Source: Thermacetogenium sp. UBA4966
GTDB taxonomy: Bacteria > Bacillota > DSM-12270 > Thermacetogeniales > Thermacetogeniaceae
Length of the DNA stretch: 6,631 bases
NCBI GenBank assembly: GCA_002397275.1
Contig: DHAA01000129.1
Coordinates: 1-6,631, forward strand
Direction of reading: 5' to 3'
Below are positions 1 to 5,550 of this stretch, piece after piece (the first letter of the stretch is position 1; the number at the start of each line of letters is the position of its first letter). A program made the position numbers and the translations under genes. Under the pieces are notes generated by a model. That model made no database searches and was not told the DNA's origin. It was given only the letters and a program-made list of their open reading frames with translations.

Positions 1-12
1 CACCTCTTCTAA
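1..12 (+). CDS. spoIIIAC: 3' end of upstream gene, probably spoIIIAC (partial)
   Basis: In frame 1 the first twelve bases read His-Leu-Phe-stop (TAA at 10-12), and the spoIIIAD ribosome binding site follows at once. Known spoIIIA operons have spoIIIAC, a small two-helix membrane protein, directly upstream of spoIIIAD, and a hydrophobic end of this kind would fit. The assignment rests on operon order, since three codons carry almost no identity information. Confidence 0.45.
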   Translation, partial: HLF

Positions 13-30
13 AAAGCAGGTGAGATAACT

Positions 31-417
31 GTGGAAATTATGAACATTGTGGGCTTCGCTCTGGTTGTTGCCGTTTTTGCGGTGCTGCTGCGGGATGGGC
101 GGCCGGAGATGGCTCTGCTCCTGGCTCTGGGATTCGGCGTTATTGTGTTTATTCTCGTCCTGGGCAAAATGGGGTCGATAATCGATCTCTTCCGGGACTT
201 GACTCGCAGGGCGCAGGTGGACGAGCTCTATCTGATCACTCTCCTCAAGATAGTGGGGATAGCCTACATCGCGGAATTCGGCGCTCAGATCTGCCGTGAC
301 GCCGGGGAGGGCAGCATTGCCGGCAAAATTGAAATGGCGGGAAAGATTTTAATTTTGCTGCTGGCCTTGCCTATTTTTACCGCCGTAATGGAAGTGGTGG
401 TCAGGCTGCTTCCATAG
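31..417 (+). CDS. spoIIIAD: Stage III sporulation protein AD
   Basis: This is a small integral membrane protein of 128 residues, close to the roughly 130 of Bacillus SpoIIIAD. Hydrophobic segments lie at about residues 4-20, 27-46, 68-84 and 104-125. The most family-like stretch is residues 72-105: LKIVGIAYIAEFGAQICRDA, then a GEGSIAGKIEMAGK segment leading into the last helix. It belongs to the SpoIIIA complex in the mother-cell membrane facing the forespore. SpoIIIAC and AD are thought to form part of its inner-membrane platform, like export-apparatus components. The start is GTG at 31, seven bases after AGGTGA (18-23); the later ATG at 40 lacks that spacing. The stop is TAG at 415-417, and spoIIIAE begins 24 bases on. 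Confidence 0.93.
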   Translation: MEIMNIVGFALVVAVFAVLLRDGRPEMALLLALGFGVIVFILVLGKMGSIIDLFRDLTRRAQVDELYLITLLKIVGIAYIAEFGAQICRDAGEGSIAGKIEMAGKILILLLALPIFTAVMEVVVRLLP

Positions 418-441
418 CTTTTCAAAAGGGAGGGGGTAGGG

Positions 442-1614
442 TTGCACAGAAAAAAGATCATTATTTTGCTCTGCTTATGTTTTTTTTCAATAGCTTCGCC
501 GCAACCCTCTCTGGCAGCCGAGCAGGAATCGCTGATCAGCGAACAGTTTGATCAGCTTCAGTTGGATGATCTGGATCTCTTCATAAAAAAAATAGATGAG
601 GATATTGAGGACCAGCTTTCCGGGATCAGCCTCCGAGAGATTTTAGAAGAGGCGCGTCAGGGTAAACTGGATGTGGACATCAGCGGCGTTTTCAACGCTT
701 TGCTCAGGTATTTTTGCCGCGAATTTCTGACTCAAACATCCCTTCTGGGGAAATTGATCGTTCTGGGGGCTTTGCTGGCTCTTCTGCAGCATCTGCAGAG
801 TGCTTTTGAGCAGAATACGGTCGCCAAACTCTCACATGGCGTCGGCATGCTCGTGCTGCTTACCGTTGCCATGAGTTCCTTTACTATAGCTATGAATACC
901 GGGCGGGATGCTATCGGCAATATGGTGGGGTTTATGCAGTCTCTGATCCCGGTAATCCTCACCTTGCTGGCCGCCATGGGCAGTCTGACAAGCGTTGCCC
1001 TGATGCACCCGGTGATCTATATTTCATTGAATATTATAGCCACGCTGTTTCAAACAATCGTCTTTCCGCTGATCTTCTGCGCCGCCGTCCTCGGTATTAT
1101 CAGCACTATATCTGAGCGATTCCAGGTAACCCGTCTGGCGGATCTGCTGAGGGACGGGAGCGTATTTCTGACCGGCCTCTTCCTCACGATTTTTACGGGC
1201 ATCCTGGCAGTCCAGGGAGCGGCCGGGGCGGTGACGGACGGCGTGGGGCTGCGTACGGTTAAGTTTCTCACCGGCGCTTTTGTCCCTGTGGTGGGGAGCA
1301 TGCTCGCCGATGCTGTTGATACCATCGCCGGCTGTTCCCTCTTCATTAAAAATGCGATGGGCATTGTCGGCGTACTGGCTATCTTCTTTTTGTGCGCCCT
1401 GCCGGTTGTCAAGATCCTCTCCGCCGCCGTGATGTACAGACTGGCTGCGGCGCTGCTGCAGCCTTTAGGGGCGAAGGAACTTGGCGAAAGCCTTCATCTG
1501 ATGGGGAACTGCCTCTTTCTAGTTTTCGCTGCTGTGGCCGCGGTAGGTCTGATGTTCTTCATAGCGCTCACTATTATAGTGGGGCTGGGAAACTTTACTG
1601 TCATGCTGCGCTGA
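442..1614 (+). CDS. spoIIIAE: Stage III sporulation protein AE
   Basis: This is a polytopic membrane protein of 390 residues (about 399 in B. subtilis). Residues 1-26 look like a signal peptide: MHRKK, a hydrophobic core at 6-18, and SLAA before E27. An acidic region at about 30-80 follows. Six to eight hydrophobic segments then lie at about 102-118, 133-151, 163-181, 190-224, 241-262, 305-338 and 357-382. The region around 280-310 (VPVVGSMLADAVDTIAG, then FIKNAMGIVG) matches the conserved SpoIIIAE core as I know it. It is the largest membrane subunit of the SpoIIIA channel and is required for forespore sigma-G activity after engulfment. The start is TTG at 442, eight bases after the GGAGG in GGGAGGGGG (428-436), and it places the signal peptide correctly. 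The stop is TGA at 1612-1614. Confidence 0.95.
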   Translation: MHRKKIIILLCLCFFSIASPQPSLAAEQESLISEQFDQLQLDDLDLFIKKIDEDIEDQLSGISLREILEEARQGKLDVDISGVFNALLRYFCREFLTQTSLLGKLIVLGALLALLQHLQSAFEQNTVAKLSHGVGMLVLLTVAMSSFTIAMNTGRDAIGNMVGFMQSLIPVILTLLAAMGSLTSVALMHPVIYISLNIIATLFQTIVFPLIFCAAVLGIISTISERFQVTRLADLLRDGSVFLTGLFLTIFTGILAVQGAAGAVTDGVGLRTVKFLTGAFVPVVGSMLADAVDTIAGCSLFIKNAMGIVGVLAIFFLCALPVVKILSAAVMYRLAAALLQPLGAKELGESLHLMGNCLFLVFAAVAAVGLMFFIALTIIVGLGNFTVMLR

Positions 1615-1615
1615 C

Positions 1616-1620
1616 GGGGG
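1616..1620 (+). promoter_or_regulatory. Ribosome binding site fixing the spoIIIAF start
   Basis: GGGGG lies just after the spoIIIAE stop and eight bases before GTG at 1629. The same frame stays open upstream to 1392, inside spoIIIAE, and also offers GTG at 1620 and TTG at 1623. Both are too close to this site, so GTG 1629 is the supported start. Confidence 0.6.
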
Positions 1621-1628
1621 TGTTGAAG

Positions 1629-2228
1629 GTGGAAACAATTTACCTCTTGGTGAGAAATATAGTGTTTATCATACTGCTGGCTGTTTTTGTGGAGATGCTG
1701 CTGCCGGCGAAGGAGATGCGGCGTTTTCTGGAGGTGGTTGTGGGACTTTTTATTCTGATCACCATCCTTAATCCGATAGTATCTTTCATTCGCCAGGAAC
1801 CGCTGCTTGAGCTTGAACTTGTGGAAGGGAGGGAAGAAGAGCTGCAGAGTATCCTCGATCAGGGGCAGGAACTGCAGCAGGTTCAGGATGTTCAGGCCAG
1901 GACTAATTACGGGAAACGCCTGGAGGAACAGATAGCGGCCGTGGCCTGTATTGTACCCGGAGTGGACAAGGCGGAAGCGAGCGTGAGCTTTGCAGAGGGC
2001 GCATCCATGGAAAGCGCCGCGGCGATCGAGAAAGTTGAGATTTTGATTAAAGAAAGCGGCGGAGAGGGGGCGGATCCGGTTGAGAAGGTGAGCGTCGGCG
2101 CCGGAGAGGAAAATGAGCAGGGGGAAGAGGGTGAGCGAGGGGCAGACGAGCTTTCGGACAAGGTGCGGCAGACCGTGGCTTCGCTATACGGTTTGCAGGC
2201 TGAAAAGGTAATGGTGATTTTTAAATGA
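1629..2228 (+). CDS. spoIIIAF: Stage III sporulation protein AF
   Basis: This protein has 199 residues (about 206 in B. subtilis). It has two N-terminal membrane helices at about 5-25 and 33-53, joined by the family-typical short loop MLLPAKEMRRF. A charged, partly coiled stretch (about 57-105) and a soluble alpha/beta domain follow. That domain contains GVDKAEASVSF (111-121), EKVEILIKE (134-142) and a C-terminal helix-strand at 177-199 ending KVMVIFK. This fits the ring-building fold reported for SpoIIIAF, AG and AH. An acidic Gly/Glu-rich insert at about 158-174 interrupts it. The reading frame extends upstream through spoIIIAE to 1392, but the homologous protein begins at GTG 1629 (METIYLL), where the ribosome binding site sits. 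The gap to spoIIIAE is 14 bases, and spoIIIAG follows after 15. Confidence 0.92.
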   Translation: METIYLLVRNIVFIILLAVFVEMLLPAKEMRRFLEVVVGLFILITILNPIVSFIRQEPLLELELVEGREEELQSILDQGQELQQVQDVQARTNYGKRLEEQIAAVACIVPGVDKAEASVSFAEGASMESAAAIEKVEILIKESGGEGADPVEKVSVGAGEENEQGEEGERGADELSDKVRQTVASLYGLQAEKVMVIFK

Positions 2229-2243
2229 GGGGGGTGAATCAAT

Positions 2244-2888
2244 ATGTCTGAGTCCAAGGGGATTATTCAACAATGCTGGGATCGGCTGAAAAACAGGAAA
2301 GAGGGAAGCCTTTTCCGCTCTCCTGTAATGTGGAAGCTGGTTTTGGTGCTTGCAGGGGGGGTGTTTCTGATGGTCTACGCCGGCAGCTGGCTCTCTCCGC
2401 AAACGCAGCCGGCCGCCTCTTACGGAGATCAGGACGGCGATCAAGAGGCGGAACCGAAGAGCGAGGGTGATGATAGTATCAGCGCGGCGGAAAAGGAGCT
2501 GGAGGACAGATTGGAGAAGGTGTTGAGCTCTGTAGCCGGGTGCGGTGATGTTCAGGCAACCGTTACCATGGCTGCCGGTCCTGAATATCAGTATGTTAAA
2601 AACCTTTCCGAACAGACAAAGACCATTGAGGAAAAAGATCAGTCCGGGGGGAACCGCACGACAACAGAAGTCAATGAGGAGGGGAATCTGGCACTGGTGC
2701 GCGCTGTTTCAGGGGGGAAAGAGGAGCCTGTTCTGATCATGGCAAAACGCCCTGAAATCGCCGGCGTCCTGGTGCTTGCCGAGGGCGCCGGGGATCCTGG
2801 GCTGCGAGAGGAATTGGTGAGGGCTGTTCTCACCGTACTGGCCGTTCCTGCCCATAAGGTGACGGTTTTACCGAAAGAAGGCGGTTAA
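2244..2888 (+). CDS. spoIIIAG: Stage III sporulation protein AG
   Basis: This is a single-pass membrane protein of 214 residues (about 229 in B. subtilis). A short basic cytoplasmic segment (1-27), one helix at about 29-49 and a Gln/Asp/Glu-rich linker (52-80) precede the ring-building domain. The domain starts with a helix and strand (83-110, including VAGCGDVQATVTM). It is then split by the hydrophilic beta insertion characteristic of SpoIIIAG (about 112-162), and resumes with RPEIAGVLVLAEGA (169-182) and a last helix-strand ending HKVTVLP. SpoIIIAG homologues form a large oligomeric ring in the intermembrane space, related to secretin and type III secretion ring modules. The ATG at 2244 follows AGGGGGGTGA (2228-2237). 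Only five bases separate the stop from spoIIIAH. Confidence 0.95.
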   Translation: MSESKGIIQQCWDRLKNRKEGSLFRSPVMWKLVLVLAGGVFLMVYAGSWLSPQTQPAASYGDQDGDQEAEPKSEGDDSISAAEKELEDRLEKVLSSVAGCGDVQATVTMAAGPEYQYVKNLSEQTKTIEEKDQSGGNRTTTEVNEEGNLALVRAVSGGKEEPVLIMAKRPEIAGVLVLAEGAGDPGLREELVRAVLTVLAVPAHKVTVLPKEGG

Positions 2889-2893
2889 TTGAG

Positions 2894-3481
2894 ATGGTTT
2901 ACCTTGTATATGACAAAAAAAGGATCATTATCCTGGGTCTGATTGTGTTCGCCGTAGCTGTGGGAGGCCTGCTGTTTATCGATAAAGCTCATTTTCTGGA
3001 AAAGAAGCGGGCGCCGGTGGTGGATGTCGAGCTTCAGCAGCAGGAAAAACAAGAAAAACAAGAAAAACAAGAAAAACAAGAAAAACAAGAAAAACAGGGG
3101 CAGCAAGAGAATACTTCTCAAACAGTAAGCAAGCAGGAATTTTTCGTCGACTGCCGGCTGACCAGGGATCGCATCCGCAGCGAGCAGGTGGAAGTTTTGA
3201 AAGAAATTGCCGCCAATCCGTCTTCAAGTGTGGAAAACAGGGATTATGCCCAGCAGCAGTTGATGAAGATCACAGAGCGCAACAGCCGTGAGGTGGAGCT
3301 GGAAAAGCTGGTTGTAGCTCAGGGTTTCAGGGATGCCGTTGTTTTGATTCAGGAAAAGACGGCCACCGTGATCATTCAAGGGGGGTCTCTTTCCGCTGCG
3401 GAAGGGGAAAAGGTCAAGGAAATAGTCGGCCGTGTAGCGGTTTTGGAGCCGGGAAACATTTTTGTAATTGCCAGGCCGTAG
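2894..3481 (+). CDS. spoIIIAH: Stage III sporulation protein AH
   Basis: This protein has 195 residues (about 218 in B. subtilis). It has a short N-terminus ending in DKKR, one membrane helix at about 11-28, a hydrophilic linker at about 34-80 and a C-terminal domain at 81-195. The domain shows the SpoIIIAH pattern: FFVDCRLTRDRIRSEQVEVL, a NREYAQQQL-like helix (here NRDYAQQQL, 115-123), LEKLVVAQGF, a strand pair (AVVLIQ, ATVIIQGG) and a final PGNIFVIA. It is YscJ/FliF-like and binds forespore SpoIIQ across the intermembrane space, zipping the two membranes during engulfment. Unusual here is a linker made of six tandem EKQ units (51-68). The ribosome binding site is only moderate (AAGGCGG, 2878-2884, nine bases before ATG). 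It is the last spoIIIA gene. Confidence 0.94.
   Translation: MVYLVYDKKRIIILGLIVFAVAVGGLLFIDKAHFLEKKRAPVVDVELQQQEKQEKQEKQEKQEKQEKQGQQENTSQTVSKQEFFVDCRLTRDRIRSEQVEVLKEIAANPSSSVENRDYAQQQLMKITERNSREVELEKLVVAQGFRDAVVLIQEKTATVIIQGGSLSAAEGEKVKEIVGRVAVLEPGNIFVIARP
3044..3097 (+). repeat. 9-bp tandem repeat (six EKQ codon triplets) in spoIIIAH
   Basis: Five perfect copies of GAAAAACAA are followed by a sixth differing only in its last base (GAAAAACAG). Three CAG codons (3035-3043) come before it and GGGCAGCAAGAG after. The unit is three codons, so a gain or loss of copies keeps the frame. It encodes a charged, probably helical spacer between the membrane anchor and the ring-building domain of SpoIIIAH. 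Identity at nearly all third codon positions points to recent slippage rather than old protein-level constraint. Confidence 0.95.
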
Positions 3482-3514
3482 CCTCCAGGATATTGTATAC
3501 TTGCATTTTTAGCC

Positions 3515-3543
3515 TTGCTATATCCGAAAAGCAATAATATAAT
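3515..3543 (+). promoter_or_regulatory. Sigma-A-type promoter for the carboxylase genes
   Basis: TTGCTA (3515-3520, four of six to the -35 consensus) is followed by a 17-base spacer and TATAAT (3538-3543, a perfect -10). Transcription would start near 3550, giving a leader of about 33 bases before the ATG at 3583. The 101-base gap is clearly AT-richer than the flanking genes. Its position suggests that the carboxyltransferase-accB-accC genes have their own vegetative promoter, independent of the sporulation operon upstream. This is a sequence prediction only. Confidence 0.7.
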
Positions 3544-3568
3544 CATTTAAATGTGGATTTATTCTGAT

Positions 3569-3573
3569 GGAGG
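3569..3573 (+). promoter_or_regulatory. Ribosome binding site deciding the carboxyltransferase start
   Basis: GGAGG lies nine bases before ATG 3583. The longer in-frame start, ATG 3574, directly abuts this site and could not use it. This supports a protein beginning MKPRITDTTLRD. Confidence 0.75.
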
Positions 3574-3582
3574 ATGGGGCTC

Positions 3583-5496
3583 ATGAAACCAAGAATCACA
3601 GATACGACGCTGAGGGATGCGCATCAAAGCCTTTGGGCTACACGAATGTATACAGAGGATATGGTTCCTATTCTGGAGCGGATCGATCAGGTCGGCTATT
3701 TTTCCCTGGAAATGTGGGGCGGAGCCACCTTTGACGTCTGTATCCGCTATCTGAATGAAGACCCCTGGGACCGGATCCGGACGATTAAAAAGCATGTGCA
3801 GCGGACGCCGCTCCAGATGCTGCTGCGCGGCCAAAACCTGGTCGGGTATGCCAACTATCCCGACGATTTGGTAGATATATTTGTCAGCAAGGCGGCGGAG
3901 GTGGGGATCGATATCTTTCGTGTCTTCGACGCCTTGAACGACGTGCGCAATCTGGAGGCGCCCATGCGCGCTGTTAAAAAGACAGGGAAGCATCTTCAGG
4001 CCTGTGTCGTCTATACCTTGAGCCCGGTGCACACTAAGGAGCATTACCTGAGCACCGCTCTCAGCCTGCAGGAGATGGGCGCGGATTCTATCTGCATCAA
4101 GGATATGGCCGGGATGATTTCCCCTTATGTCTGCTATGAACTGGTCTCTCTGTTTAAGGAAAGGCTTGATATTCCCGTTCAGCTCCATACTCACTACATC
4201 GGAGGAATGGCTATCGGCGCCTGCTTGAAGGGAGTGGAAGCGGGGCTGGATGTTTTTGACGCCTGTTCCGGGCCGCTGGCCTTCGGTTCATCCCAGCCGC
4301 CGGTGGAAACGCTGGTGCGCGCCTTACAGAGAACCAAGTGGGACACCGGATTGGATATACCGTTGCTCTTTGAGATCTCTAATTATTGGGAGGAGCTGAG
4401 GCGCAAGCGCGGCTATGAGCGCGGCGTAACGAGGATTACCGATATGAAGGTTTTTGACCACCAGGTTCCCGGCGGGATGATCACCAACCTGGTGAGCCAG
4501 TTGGAGGAACAGAATGCACTGCACCGCATCGGAGAGGTGCTGGAGGAGATACCGCGGGTGCGCGCCGAGTTTGGCTATCCTCCTTTAGTGACCCCCACCA
4601 GTCACCTCGTCGGCATTCAGGCGGTGTTCAACGTCCTTACGGGAAGCAGGTACAAGATGGTGCCCCAGGAGGTCAAGGATTATGTGCGCGGATTTTACGG
4701 CAGGCCTCCGGCGCCGATCGATCCTGATGTTCAGCGTCTGATCATCGGCGATGAAGAGCCGATTACCTGCCGCCCCGCAGACTTGCTGGAAAACAAATTT
4801 GAAAAAACCAAGGAAGAGATCAAAGACCTGGCCGAGTCGGAGGAGGACTATATAACCTACGCTCTATTCCCGGCGGTCGCCAGGAAATTTTTCGAATACA
4901 GGGAGAAGGCGCGAAGCGGAGAGATCCCCGCCGTTGCGGCAACGATCGCTGCAGAGCCGGAGGTTAAGAGCGTTTCCGGCGGGCAAACCGGAAAACCGGG
5001 AACAGGCTCTGCGCGGCGCGTGTCACGCTCTTCCGCGGAGGATGAAAATATGGATATCGATGATATTAAAGACCTGGTGAAGATACTTGATCAATCGGAT
5101 GTCAATGAGATTCTTGTGGAGACATCAGGGATCAAGGTAGCGATCAGAAAAGGCGCCTCCGGGACGGCAATCTCTGCTCCTGAGGGGGAGAAAAGTTCGC
5201 CTTTCCGGGATTCCGCGGGAGCGGAGGCGGAAGAAGCGGAGCATCCGGCGAATCTTATAGAGATGACCGCTCCCATGGTGGGGACCTTTTACCGGTCTCC
5301 CGCCCCTGATGCGCCGCCTTTTGTTGAGGTTGGCTGCAGGGTGAAGAAAGGTGACCCCCTTTGCATCATTGAAGCCATGAAATTGATGAATGAGATTGAA
5401 GCGGAGTGTGACGGAGAGATCGCGGACATACTGGGGGAAAACGCTCAGGCGGTGGAATATGGCCAGGTGCTCTTTCTCATAGCCCCTGCGGAGTAA
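3583..5496 (+). CDS. Carboxyltransferase (5S/PycB/OadA type) fused to AccB biotin carrier protein
   Basis: Counted from ATG 3583 the protein has 637 residues. Residues 1 to about 445 form a biotin-dependent carboxyltransferase of the transcarboxylase 5S, oxaloacetate decarboxylase alpha and pyruvate carboxylase B family. It has TLRDAHQS (D12, metal ligand), CIKDMAG (K173, matching the carboxylated lysine), LHTH (H202 and H204, metal ligands), VPGGMITN and PLVTPTSHLVG. A Gly/Ser/Arg linker (about 446-489) leads to a full AccB: an N-terminal segment (490-524, MDIDDIKDLVKILDQSDV), an acidic linker, and a biotinyl domain (about 557-637). The latter has the AccB-specific thumb (FYRSPAPDAPPF) and IIEAMKLMNEIE, with biotin on K600. 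It would move carboxyl groups between carboxybiotin and a substrate such as pyruvate/oxaloacetate or an acyl-CoA; the sequence does not say which. accC follows after 54 bases. A second start inside the gene (ATG 5050) could yield AccB alone. Confidence 0.9.
   Translation: MKPRITDTTLRDAHQSLWATRMYTEDMVPILERIDQVGYFSLEMWGGATFDVCIRYLNEDPWDRIRTIKKHVQRTPLQMLLRGQNLVGYANYPDDLVDIFVSKAAEVGIDIFRVFDALNDVRNLEAPMRAVKKTGKHLQACVVYTLSPVHTKEHYLSTALSLQEMGADSICIKDMAGMISPYVCYELVSLFKERLDIPVQLHTHYIGGMAIGACLKGVEAGLDVFDACSGPLAFGSSQPPVETLVRALQRTKWDTGLDIPLLFEISNYWEELRRKRGYERGVTRITDMKVFDHQVPGGMITNLVSQLEEQNALHRIGEVLEEIPRVRAEFGYPPLVTPTSHLVGIQAVFNVLTGSRYKMVPQEVKDYVRGFYGRPPAPIDPDVQRLIIGDEEPITCRPADLLENKFEKTKEEIKDLAESEEDYITYALFPAVARKFFEYREKARSGEIPAVAATIAAEPEVKSVSGGQTGKPGTGSARRVSRSSAEDENMDIDDIKDLVKILDQSDVNEILVETSGIKVAIRKGASGTAISAPEGEKSSPFRDSAGAEAEEAEHPANLIEMTAPMVGTFYRSPAPDAPPFVEVGCRVKKGDPLCIIEAMKLMNEIEAECDGEIADILGENAQAVEYGQVLFLIAPAE
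5037..5041 (+). promoter_or_regulatory. Internal ribosome binding site at the AccB boundary
   Basis: GGAGG ends eight bases before the in-frame ATG 5050, inside the long carboxyltransferase-AccB frame. ATG 5050 encodes exactly the residue where free AccB proteins normally begin. Its spacing is as good as that of the main start of the same gene, so internal initiation is plausible. Confidence 0.65.
5050..5496 (+). CDS. accB: Possible internal product: free AccB (biotin carboxyl carrier protein of acetyl-CoA carboxylase)
   Basis: This lies in the same frame as the 3' part of the fusion gene. Started at ATG 5050 it would be 148 residues, near the usual AccB length (about 156-160 in E. coli and B. 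subtilis). It has the usual AccB layout: a helical, charged N-terminus (MDIDDIKDLVKI, then a VAIRKG strand), an Ala/Glu/Pro linker, and a biotinyl domain with MVGTFYRSP and the biotinylated lysine in EAMKLM (codon at 5380). The thumb is typical of acetyl-CoA carboxylase carriers and is absent from ordinary pyruvate carboxylase or oxaloacetate decarboxylase carrier domains. The domain identity is secure. Production as a separate protein is inferred from the internal ribosome binding site and from the need for AccB in fatty-acid synthesis. Confidence 0.6.
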   Translation: MDIDDIKDLVKILDQSDVNEILVETSGIKVAIRKGASGTAISAPEGEKSSPFRDSAGAEAEEAEHPANLIEMTAPMVGTFYRSPAPDAPPFVEVGCRVKKGDPLCIIEAMKLMNEIEAECDGEIADILGENAQAVEYGQVLFLIAPAE

Positions 5497-5534
5497 GAGA
5501 TTATCCGATAAACATCATGCATGAAATATAGAAC

Positions 5535-5541
5535 AGGGGGG
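5535..5541 (+). promoter_or_regulatory. Ribosome binding site deciding the accC TTG start
   Basis: AGGGGGG lies nine bases before TTG 5551. An in-frame ATG at 5521 would add ten residues (MKYRTGGFAS), but it has no ribosome binding site and the family does not have such an extension. The TTG start gives the usual KKILIANRGEIA beginning. Confidence 0.7.
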
Positions 5542-5550
5542 TTCGCCTCG

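Noticed and set aside
1392..1628. N-terminal extension of spoIIIAF overlapping spoIIIAE
   Set aside because: The extension reads spoIIIAE in another frame, is Arg/Gly-rich and has no family similarity. The ribosome binding site and homology place the start at 1629.
3044..3097. Repeat considered as a CRISPR-like or transcriptional-slippage element
   Set aside because: The units are contiguous without spacers and lie inside a coding frame. The A runs are only five long, too short to expect strong slippage of the polymerase.
2885..3121. Minus-strand frame with a long Leu/Phe-rich, membrane-like stretch
   Set aside because: The hydrophobic run is only the complement of the GAAAAACAA tandem repeat in spoIIIAH, not a real membrane protein.
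3574..3582. Earlier ATG start of the carboxyltransferase (MGL extension)
   Set aside because: It directly touches the GGAGG at 3569-3573, leaving no spacing. ATG 3583 is nine bases away.
3559..4194. Long open frame on the minus strand (211 codons)
   Set aside because: It lies wholly antisense to the strongly conserved carboxyltransferase and its protein resembles no family. It is a shadow of GC-rich codon use.
5515..5524. Perfect 10-bp palindrome TCATGCATGA between the fusion gene and accC
   Set aside because: It is too short to form a terminator, has no T-run after it, and has no second copy in the window that I could see. Chance is the simplest reading.
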